Assembly (NCBI GenBank): GCA_033977485.1
Contig: CM066991.1
Span: 51,872,850-51,936,849 of the forward strand
Length of the DNA: 64,000 bases
From: Hydrangea macrophylla
Taxonomy: Eukaryota > Streptophyta > Magnoliopsida > Cornales > Hydrangeaceae
Reading direction: 5' to 3'
Shown: positions 46,924-54,949 of the stretch, piece after piece
Position numbering within the stretch: the first letter of the stretch is position 1
Layout of the letters: each line of letters begins with the position of its first letter
Notes under the pieces: generated by a model
Database searches by the model: none
Told to the model about the DNA's origin: nothing
Seen by the model: only the letters and a program-made list of their open reading frames with translations
Program-made: the position numbers and the translations under genes

Positions 46924-47088
46924 AATCGATTGGTATAGATGTCAATCGATTGGTATAAAAGTAGTGTCAATCGATTGGAAGAAAGTTCAATCGATTGGTA
47001 TAAAAGTAGTGTCAATCGATTGGAAGAAAGTTCAATCGATTGGATCACAATCCATGTCAATCGATTGATAAAGTGTCAATCGATTGAC
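46924..47088. repeat. CAATCGATTG palindrome cluster, downstream set
   Basis: Eight copies of the 10-bp palindrome CAATCGATTG (mostly TCAATCGATTGG/A) in 165 bp, several embedded in a 54-bp direct repeat with GGTATAAAAGTAGTG. On the minus strand they lie about 420-580 bp downstream of the TATA box. Confidence 0.95.
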
Positions 47089-47576
47089 ACTTCGTCTTCT
47101 TCACAGAGAAGACTGCTCAACACATATAAACGGGAATACATGATTTCTTCTTCATTTCTTCATTCAAAACATGTCATAACATCAATGTAAGGCTACCAAG
47201 TGAGTTTAGAACTCACCTAGACGTTAGGGGCGTGTTTGGGAATGTTTTGAAGCTTGAGTTTCAATGGTGGTCTTCCTCTTCTCTCTTTTCTCTGCTCTCT
47301 GCCTCCTCTCTTTTCTTTCTCCTTCTTTTCTTCTTCTTTCTGACCTTCTTCTTCTTCTTCTCAGTCCATCTGTGTGTGTGGGTGAGTAAATATATGTATA
47401 TATGTGAGTATATATATATGAGTGTATATATATATATAAACACACACAAACACTCCCTCTCACTCTCTCTGATTTCAGCAACCAGAATTACGCCCAAAAT
47501 GGGCTGGTATATATAGAGGAAAGGTGTTCACGTGGCCTCTCCCCAGCCAAAGCAAAAGAATCTGCCCAGCTGCCTC

Positions 47577-47688
47577 CAATCGATTGACATAAGTGTCAAT
47601 CGATTGATATAGTGTCAATCGATTGATATAGTGTCAATCGATTGGAACAATCAATCGATTGAGATAAAGTTCAATCGATTGGTATGTA
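47577..47688. repeat. CAATCGATTG palindrome cluster, upstream set
   Basis: Six copies of CAATCGATTG in 112 bp. On the minus strand the cluster ends about 65 bp upstream of the TATA box. Confidence 0.95.
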
Positions 47689-48472
47689 AAATATACCAAG
47701 GGTAAGGCCAAGCTCATACAAGTTTTTAAAAGAAACATACAAGGTCTAGTTATATAATACATTACAAAAATACAGGGTATTACATAATTATAGGCCCGCT
47801 AATTATGCATGTGCTAAATTATGAAAAGCATGTCTAAATTTATGCGAGCAGGTTGAGTTGTCTATGTGGGTCAAAGGGGGGTCTTATACAAATTCATGCC
47901 GGAGTAAGCTTCTCGATGTTTGAGAATTTTAGTAGGGACGGCTACTGTGCATGGTTTAAGGCTTGGACTTGCCAGGGCACTTGGGGGATGTAATGGTTGT
48001 AGGCTTAGACTAGCCATTGACATCGCAGTTTAAGGCTTGGACTTTCCGCTACCGGATGAAGGCGTATTTTTCTCCCTAGCTACTATTTATGTGATTTATG
48101 AGATTAAAGCATGTTTTGTCATATATTGTATATGTTAGGCTTGTACGCTCAACATATAGCTGAGCAGTGGAGACTTACTCCATTGCAGGTAAGAAGAAAG
48201 ACAAGAAGAAGCGTGAGGAGTGAGGTCGAGAATCGCCAGGGAAATTACCTTGTTCATACTTTTGTTTTAAATCCTAAACTTGTAGTAAGGATTTGGAAAT
48301 TTTAAAATACGTTGTAATAGAATCTTGGGAGTTAGTTAGTGGTACTGTATCTTGTATTTGAATACTGTTATGATGTTTTAAATCGCTAATGTTTAGTTGT
48401 GGTTGTGTTGGTGTTGGATTTGGAGAGCTTGAATTGTGTTATAATGTGCAGGCCTGTCCAGCAGGGGAGCAG

Positions 48473-48721
48473 TCGACTGGACCCTGGATCAGTCGACTGG
48501 ATCCCGTGGAGTTTAGACACTAAAAGTGAATAGTATTAGAAGCAGTCGACTGGACCCTACATCAGTCGACTGGACACTGTGCTATTTTAGCTACTGATCC
48601 AAATAGTGACCAATTCAGTCGACTGGGTTCCCTGATCAGTCGACTGGATACCTGATGAGAATTGTGGGTTTTAGTTTCTGCCAGGCACAGTCGACTGGAC
48701 CCTATAACAGTCGACTAGACC
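48473..48721. repeat. CAGTCGACTG palindrome cluster
   Basis: Eight copies of CAGTCGACTG (one CAGTCGACTA) arranged as four pairs; within a pair the copies are 11-14 bp apart and the shared spacer is GACCCT-like, while pairs are separated by 40-60 bp. It lies in the last 430 bp of the solo LTR 44632-48899. Confidence 0.95.
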
Positions 48722-48929
48722 TCTGTTGTCAAAGCTGATTTCCTTTGGACAGGTTTCAATTAAACAAAACTTTTTATAACTATGATTTTAATGGATTTTA
48801 ATAATGTTTTTCGCTGCTATTTGACTTTAATGGAACTGGATAAGCCTTGATGGCGTGCCACGTGTCCTATTTTCGCGCGTAGTGGGATGGGTCGTGACAC
48901 TCTGTAAGTTTGTTTTATGATTTAATTTT

Positions 48930-49121
48930 ATGTCTTATCGTTTTCTTATTTTGACGCTTATTCGTCTTAAAGAGCAAATTAGAGATAATTATTAGAGAAT
49001 TTATAATGAATTTAATGAACATCTAAATCCTGATAATAGACTCATTTTGCATGTTAGAATTTCAAGATTAAATGTTGAAATTGAAAATTTGAACAAGAAG
49101 TTAAGAATTCTTGTTTGTTAA
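48930..49121 (+). pseudogene. Viral leader ORF A, copy I (one stop)
   Basis: Counterpart of 54325-54537. From the ATG at 48930 the frame meets TAG at 48993-48995, then continues to TAA at 49119-49121, which overlaps the next ATG by one base. The C-terminal half is a Leu/Ile/Glu/Lys-rich helix. It is clearly diverged from the other copies but keeps the same layout. Confidence 0.65.
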
Positions 49122-49318
49122 TGTATGATCGTTTAAGTCTTCGTTTACAATTCAAAACTTTAATAGAGTTAAAGGAAATTTACGAAGAAGCCTTGAAGGA
49201 TCCTTATGCTATTGTAAATCATCATCCTAGTACACTAAAACGTATGCAGAAAGCTCTTAATAGAGTCAAGTTGGAGATTAAGTTAATTAATCAAAAACTG
49301 TTCATTCTTGCTTGCTAA
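49121..49318 (+). CDS. Viral leader ORF B, copy I (65 codons, intact)
   Basis: ATG at 49121 overlaps the stop of ORF A (TAATG). The product matches the 65-residue proteins of copies II and III along its length (DRLSLRL at the start, a NHHP motif mid-way, an AC end), with many substitutions but no stop, although this copy has decayed elsewhere. Predicted to be mainly helical. Function unknown. Confidence 0.7.
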   Translation: MYDRLSLRLQFKTLIELKEIYEEALKDPYAIVNHHPSTLKRMQKALNRVKLEIKLINQKLFILAC

Positions 49319-49337
49319 GAGTGTCTTCCCCCGTTTT

Positions 49338-49353
49338 TGGTATCAAAGCCATA
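49338..49353 (+). promoter_or_regulatory. Methionine-tRNA primer-binding site, copy I
   Basis: TGGTATCAAAGCCATA, one base (A for G) from the caulimovirid consensus. It lies 19 bp after leader ORF B, as in copies II and III. Confidence 0.85.
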
Positions 49354-51596
49354 TGTGTTGACTCCTGTTTTTATTGTTCTACTGTTGTTATTTAGTGTGT
49401 ATTCCAGGGTGGGACGCATAGGACGCATAGATCCGCTGTTGCCAGGTAGACGTTTAGGGTTGGAACGTGTCTGGAACGTGTTTTAGGAAGAAGAATTACT
49501 TTACATCAATATAGCTATGAAGATCTTAGCCAAATACTTTGGAACTAGTACCATGAGTGAACAAGACTTTCTTGAAAAAAAGATTGATTTTAATAATATT
49601 AAAAATATGGATCAAGTTTCAATAGACAAGATAGAAGAATTTTTAAAAAAATTGGAAAATGCCTATTATGCCTATTGATAATCTGTATCATAGAAAACCT
49701 TTACTACAGAAGAAATCTTATGAAATAAAGACTGTGGAATCTACTCATCAGATTTTAAATAAAAATCATAGTTTTCAAATGTTAACTCCACAAGGTATTT
49801 CAGATTATCTTCTTAGAGGTTTTAAATTCCTCCATATAGGCATGGTACAAGTAAGTATTAGACCCATGACCCTTAAAGGTTTTGATACTTCCCTTCTAGC
49901 ATGCTTAAGAGATGCTATACATCTAAACTTTATGGATTCCTTAATAGGAATGGTTGAATCAAGTCTTTGTCATGGACTAGTTTATTTTAACTGTTATCCT
50001 GACTTCACGGAAAGCCTTACCGATGTTAATATTCTTGATGTCCTTACCTTTAATATCCAAACCCAAAGATATAATATGAAATTCGGAAGTGAAAATATAT
50101 CGGTTGTGTCACGCCCCGGAGCAGCATAAATAGGGAAAAATAAATTTTCTTTATGGGTCCATAGGGAATGACGGGTGAATAACCGCATTGTCATCTACTC
50201 AAACCAATAAACACCACGATAGGGAGGATGCTATTCATAGAACATATCTTATTAACATAATCAGAGGCTACAGCGGAAACTATAAAAGGTATGGAAGCAA
50301 CAGATGCCCAAGTACCAATTATAAAAGTCTACTAAAACTATTACAACAGCTGGCTTATAGTCTCAGGGCTATAACAATAATAACAACAGATATACAAACT
50401 AACTATTACAAGCAGCACGTCTTCTTCTCCAAGCCTTCAGCTCCAAGACCGGCAGAACATCAGTCTCTCGTCCTCAAGTCCTGCGAAGCTCTAGACATTG
50501 GAATGTCCAGGGCACAAACGCCATCAGCTTTGGATACAAAGCTGAGTGAGTACACTAAACAACACTCCTCACCGTTATTGTTCAGCATCTTAAAATGCGG
50601 TTAATCTCTTAACAATGGCGTCTCTCACGGACATAGCAAAGGTCTCATTAAACTGTATATGAATTCAACGATAACAGAAATCATATTGAATGAAAACAAT
50701 AATAACGATCATGGAATAAATATCTCATCACGTATTCACCAAATCCATGCATGTAACCCATGCAACCACCCATGCATATACCTTTACGTCGGGACGCTGA
50801 ATCCACGACTGAACATTAATCTCATCATATACGTACTCACATTCATATCTCTATCCATCTCTGTATCCATACATCAATACCATATTACAAATCTGTGTTC
50901 ATTCATCGATACCATAATGCCAATCGGAATCACCCGACTAGGCAGTAGGTCCTACAATCCCTTGATAGGGTTACCGGTCGTCTACACGGTACCACCTATC
51001 TGTAAACGATAGAACGGCACATCGGACGTCTTCAACGATGCGTATACCTCACTGGTCGTCTACACAGCTGAGAATACATTAGAGCACTAGCCGGACGTCT
51101 TCAACGGTACACTGGACGTCTTCAACAGTGCATACGCATCACTGGACGTCTTCAACAGCGAGAGGCGCACTAGGAACTCTAACCATCCCACGTCCACCCG
51201 ACTCGTCAGCCGTTGATCCCACGGATCCAAAGTACAAATATCTCATTATTCCACATTGAAGCACATATCCCATTTCTCATCATATTCTCTTACCTCTTCA
51301 CATCACTATCCCATGCATGCTGACACATGTTGTGAAATGCTCATATACTAAGTACAGGAAATGCCACATGCTCTGTATTCATCATATCTACTCATTTCTG
51401 ATTATTAACATGCTGTCGTGTTCCATTCTACTATTCAGTTCAGCAATATTATCATGTAACAGTTAAACAGTTCATCTCCCAACAGTGTTGCACTATCTCT
51501 TAAATTAACAATATCGCATCACGAAAGCATGGATAAACATTTAATCAACTAAACAGTTCATATTAGAATCAACAGGAATTAATCATGTTCTGAAAG

Positions 51597-51718
51597 CTTC
51601 GATCGATTGAGGTCCTCTCGATCGATTGAAGTCAACTAAGTTTGATCGATCGAAGTCCCTTCGATCGATTGAAGAAACGGAGAGTTCGATCGATCGAACG
51701 CCATTCGATCGCTCGAAC
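51597..51718. repeat. TCGATCGATCGA palindrome cluster, downstream set
   Basis: Six copies (TTCGATCGATTGAG, CTCGATCGATTGAA, TTGATCGATCGAA, TTCGATCGATTGAA, TTCGATCGATCGAA, TTCGATCGCTCGAA) in 122 bp, about 430-550 bp downstream of the TATA box on the minus strand. Confidence 0.95.
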
Positions 51719-52200
51719 ATCATCTTCTACCCAGAAACTGGGCAGAGACGAACAAAGGTTTCAGGTCACAATATATACATTCTAAACTGCATATAATCAT
51801 CCTACAATCCTTCTTAGAGTGAGTTAATGAAACTCACCTCACTCCGGTGGTCCGGTGGCGGCGTTCCGAGCTCCGCGGCGGCGGCTATGGTGACGGCGAG
51901 CTTTCTCTCTATCCTCTCATTCTCTGTCTTCTCTTCCCTTCTTCTTCTTATTCTCCTTCTTCTTTCTTCTCTCTTCTCTCTAAGTATATATATATAACAC
52001 ACATACACACACACGGTTATATATATATATATAACACATACACACACACGGTTATATATATATATGTATAGAACACACATACACACATAAGCTCTCTCTC
52101 TCAAACTCTAAACTGCCAAAACACCACAACACACAAAACATACATATATATAAGGAGGCAAGAGAGGCAGGTGGAAAAAAACGTATACTGAAATACAACG

Positions 52201-52405
52201 TTCGATCGATTGAAGTTAGGTCGATCGATTGAGAACAGGTCGGTTAAGGTTCGATCGATCGAGAATAGTTCGATCGCTCGGGAAAGGGTCCACATCACAG
52301 AATCAGGTCGGCAGAGCTTCGATCGATCGAAGTAGGTTCGATCAATCGAGAATGACAGAAGTTCAATCGCTCGAGAAGAGTTCGATTGATCGAGAAAGGT
52401 TCTTC
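52201..52405. repeat. TCGATCGATCGA palindrome cluster, upstream set
   Basis: Eight copies or variants in about 200 bp, ending about 45 bp upstream of the TATA-like sequence on the minus strand. Confidence 0.95.
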
Positions 52406-53535
52406 ACCAAGGGTTCACACAAGCATACAGGGTCTTATTTATATAACCATGCATCCGAAAATACAGGGTATTACAGGTTGGATATAGGTTATACTATAAG
52501 GTGATGCCTACCATGTGTCCTGAGTTCAAAACTTTAATTACTAAAAATTAGACAAATCAGATCACTACTTTGATCCAAGCAAATATAGATAAGTCTGCTG
52601 TGATTGTTCCTAGGATGATTAAACAGTCTGAAATAACTCATCCAACTGAATGGATTCTCGAAAATTCCCAACCTCAAAATACTTTAAAGAATTTTGAACC
52701 TCAAGAAATTTTACAGGATGAACATGGGAATGTTATTCTAAGATGTCCATCTAGACATTCTGTTGACTCAGCATCTACTATAACTAGTAGTACTTCTCGT
52801 TTAATCAGAAGAACTAATAGTTTTAGAAGGAGGCCGGGGAAAGAGCCAATAAACGAGTTTAAAGAACCCATTATTCAAGGAGTTAAAAATAAAACTGAGT
52901 CCCAAGTTCCTAAAGTCATTTATAAAGAGGATATAAATTCTTTTTCAAAAGAATACTCTGTTAATACCATTTCATAATTTGAAATAGATAGAGATCTTTT
53001 AAATAGAGATTTTCTTAAACCAGAGAATAAAGAAAACAGGGTAATGTTAAAAACATTCCCAGAAGAAGCTCAATACAATTTAAAAGAACAATTCTTGGTT
53101 TATTTGAAAATTGTTAAAAAACATGTTTCATATTTTGAATGGTTAAAATGGTATCTTGCAAAAGGAATAGAGGCTTCTACTGATCCTATTTTAAGAATAT
53201 GGATACTATGTCCTTTAGGAGAAGTTCATGAAAGTATTCATCCTCCTAATGGAAGCATTTATGTTAGGAGTAGAGAAACAAATGAAAAGGTTCAATGCTC
53301 ACCTATCAAGAAGGATATTGCTCCTGAATCACCTAGAAGAGCTATGATGGCAACCAAAGAAGAGAAGTAATTTGCAGGAGCAAATTAATTTCACAAATAT
53401 CTTCTTACAATCTCTAGGTAGACAAGGAAGCATGATAGAAGAAAGTGTAAGTCTGATAAAACATCAACTTGCCATAGATCAAGTGGAAACTTCTACCCTT
53501 CCTTCCGCCTTGCCTAAACCTAAACAAAGCATTTC

Positions 53536-54134
53536 CTAATTATTATTATTTTTGTTTTTATAAATTCATTGTTGTGCCATGTGGCATATTATATGTTAAT
53601 ACAAAATCTCTTTAACTTTCCAAAACTCTAACAATGCTTTTTTAATAAATTCATTTTTTAGAGTCTTTTTATCTTTCACTTATTAAATTACATTTTTTGA
53701 ACAAATAAATCTCTTTATATTCAAATGTGTTAATTGAATTCATATAAATTTGTTGATTCATGTATTATAATATACATACAATAGTTCAATTGTGTTCAAT
53801 GTATGTTCATGGCCATAAAAAAAAGTATGTTCATATATTTGTCATAAATATACTACTCCGTAACTCTTAAGCTCTTTTAAGCAACTAAAAAAAGATAGAT
53901 ATATTAATTATGTATGTAAATCTATTGGCACAAGAACATTTTGACAAAAACAGCTCAAACCTATTAATAATGTATGTAAATCTACAAACACAAAAGCATT
54001 TTGACAAAAACAAATGCACGGATTGCATATTAGTTGAATTGAAAGTTAGGGGCATCTATTATTTATTTATTTATTTCTTTTCCCTTTACGAGATAGAGAG
54101 AAAAGAGAAATATTTGTCCAGGTTATTAATGAGC
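53536..54134. other. Spacer between viral copies, no gene
   Basis: AT-rich non-viral DNA. It includes a two-unit direct repeat at about 53903-54015 (units contain TATGTATGTAAATCTA and CATTTTGACAAAAACA). The 110-codon frame at 53910-54242 crosses the viral border and is judged chance. I could not assign this DNA to an element. Confidence 0.6.
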
Positions 54135-54324
54135 CTCACTCTTGTCTTCTCTCTCTCTCTTGTAATATATTTGAGTGTTTTCTTTTTTACTTTAAAGTTT
54201 CAGTTTGCTTGTAAGATAAGTGTGAGGTTTGAGTGTGCTTAGTGTGAAGAAAGCAAAAAGCTCCTATAGCTGAGGCTTGTGTGCATTGTAGCAGCTTCGC
54301 TTTCATGTAAGTTTTATTTGTATT

Positions 54325-54537
54325 ATGAATGATCCTTTTATGTATTTAAGATCTGATTTAGTTCATATAATTTCTCTTAAAACCTCTATTAGAGAAAATT
54401 ATATTCGAATTGTAAACCGATTAGAATCAATCAACGTTATCCTTGAAATAGAAATTCAACCTTTAAGAACAAGGATTGTTCAACTAAAGGAAGAAATTGA
54501 TTCTTATAATGAAATGTTAAGAAGGATTGCTTTTTAA
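54325..54537 (+). CDS. Viral leader ORF A, copy II (70 codons)
   Basis: ATG at 54325, TAA at 54535-54537, upstream of the PBS and so within the 5' leader of the pregenomic RNA. The product is rich in Ile, Leu, Glu, Arg and likely a coiled coil (residues 20-65). It is identical in copy III and recognisable in copy I. I do not know a homologue. The one-base overlap with ORF B (TAATG) suggests termination-reinitiation. Confidence 0.7.
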   Translation: MNDPFMYLRSDLVHIISLKTSIRENYIRIVNRLESINVILEIEIQPLRTRIVQLKEEIDSYNEMLRRIAF

Positions 54538-54734
54538 TGAGTGATCGTTTGAGTTTAAGATTACTGTTAAAAACTCTTGAAGATTTAAAAGAATCTTATA
54601 ATTCAGCTTTAAATAGCCCCTTTGCTTTAGAAAATCATCATCCATATACCTTATTCCGCATGAACAAAGCTCTTAAAAGAGTTAACTCTGAGATCTGTCT
54701 CACAAAACTTAAGTTATCAATACTAGCTTGTTAA
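54537..54734 (+). CDS. Viral leader ORF B, copy II (65 codons)
   Basis: ATG shares its A with the stop codon of ORF A. The product begins MSDRLSLRLLLKTLEDLKES and has a NHHPYTLFRM centre; it is predicted helical and amphipathic. Intact in all three viral copies, including the decayed copy I, which suggests past selection on the protein. Badnaviruses also have two small ORFs in front of the polyprotein, but those lie after the PBS; homology is not claimed. Confidence 0.7.
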   Translation: MSDRLSLRLLLKTLEDLKESYNSALNSPFALENHHPYTLFRMNKALKRVNSEICLTKLKLSILAC

Positions 54735-54756
54735 GAGTGTCTTCAGTTCCCCTTTT

Positions 54757-54774
54757 TGGTATCAGAGCCATAAT
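54757..54774 (+). promoter_or_regulatory. Methionine-tRNA primer-binding site, copy II
   Basis: TGGTATCAGAGCCATAAT, 22 bp after leader ORF B. This is the start point of minus-strand DNA synthesis and conventionally base 1 of a caulimovirid genome. A decayed counterpart is at 49338; the copy III leader ends exactly here. Confidence 0.9.
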
Positions 54775-54949
54775 AATTTGGTTCCTGTTGAGACATTGTT
54801 CTGTTTGTTAGGACATAGCATTCTCCAAGGTTGCATAGGTTGCATAGGTCGAATAGGTCCGCTTGAGCCGGGTAGGCGTTTAGGACTGGAACTTGACTGG
54901 AACGTAACTGGAACGTAGCTGAAGAGAGTTACTATTCACAAACACCACA

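Larger units (their letters stand above)
45568..47784 (-). mobile_element. Nested solo LTR (Tekay-like), TSD TAATT
   Basis: Plus-strand ends are TGTCACGCCCCGG and AGGGTATTACA; read on the minus strand it opens TGTAATACCCTGTATTT, the usual Tekay/Del LTR start. TAATT flanks it exactly at 45563-45567 and 47785-47789. No internal region remains. TATA-like CTCTATATATACC (minus) lies at 47513-47505, with CAATCGATTG palindromes on both sides. A four-fold repeat of CCACCGCTTTTAAGAACATA occurs at 46281-46600. Pyrimidine-rich and TA-rich tracts at 47270-47450 produce chance open frames. Confidence 0.9.
44632..48899 (+). mobile_element. Solo LTR (Tekay-like), TSD CTCTG, itself interrupted
   Basis: Begins TGTCACACCCG and ends GGGTCGTGACA, flanked by CTCTG at 44627-44631 and 48900-48904. 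Removing the nested element 45568-47784 and its target duplication leaves about 2.05 kb with no coding region, so it is a solo LTR. TATAAATA lies at 45147-45154 and a cluster of CAGTCGACTG palindromes at 48473-48721. The insertion splits the viral leader; joining its flanks restores collinearity with copies II and III. The termini resemble Tekay/Del LTRs. Confidence 0.9.
50107..52475 (-). mobile_element. Solo LTR (Tekay-like) in the viral movement gene, TSD GGTTG
   Basis: Plus-strand ends TGTCACGCCCCGG and AGGGTATTACA; on the minus strand it opens TGTAATACCCTGTATTTTC. GGTTG flanks it at 50102-50106 and 52476-52480. It is 2369 bp, without internal region, and its ends are the same as those of 45568-47784, so both belong to one superfamily, though the interior palindromes differ (TCGATCGATCGA here). 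A TATA-like TTATATATATG (minus) lies near 52156-52146. A repeated GTCTTCAACRG-type motif occurs at 51020-51160. Confidence 0.9.
40927..53535 (+). mobile_element. Endogenous pararetrovirus copy I (permuted, decayed, twice interrupted)
   Basis: About 5.9 kb of viral DNA once the insertions at 44632-48899 and 50107-52475 are removed. Order: protease-RT-RNase H, second ORF, promoter/leader, two tiny ORFs, PBS, movement protein, ending in the region just before the coat protein. The coat and the protein N-terminus before the protease are absent. The order is therefore a circular permutation of the genome, as expected from a circular or concatemeric viral DNA. Frames other than protease-RT-RNase H carry stops and shifts. 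Confidence 0.85.
49517..53535 (+). pseudogene. Viral movement-protein part of ORF1, copy I, broken and interrupted
   Basis: ATG at 49517 corresponds to 54950 of copy II. A frameshift near 49650 is followed by an open stretch (49659-50106) carrying the movement-protein core (FLHIGMVQVSIRPMTL, LTDVNILDVLT). A solo LTR interrupts the frame at 50106/52481. Past it, stops occur at about 52548 (TAG), 52975 (TAA) and 53368, and similarity ends near 53535 at PKPK. No functional product is expected. Confidence 0.85.
54135..54758 (+). repeat. Inverted-repeat arm 1 (viral leader)
   Basis: Pairs with 56905-57528 in inverted orientation without any indel over about 623 bp (coordinate sum 111663 throughout). 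I found a single substitution, in leader ORF B (Leu to His). The spacer between arms is 2.1 kb of movement-protein sequence. Confidence 0.9.

Noticed and set aside
46924..47088. Regular short repeats with spacers, CRISPR-like at first sight
   Set aside because: Units are 10-bp palindromes with unequal spacers inside a plant LTR; no CRISPR repeat length or cas context.
47224..47516. Overlapping frames in a pyrimidine- and TA-rich tract
   Set aside because: Low-complexity translation on both strands inside a solo LTR; no conserved protein.
53910..54242. 110-codon frame next to viral copy II
   Set aside because: It crosses from non-viral spacer into the viral leader and rests on a two-unit direct repeat; no similarity to the viral ORFs.
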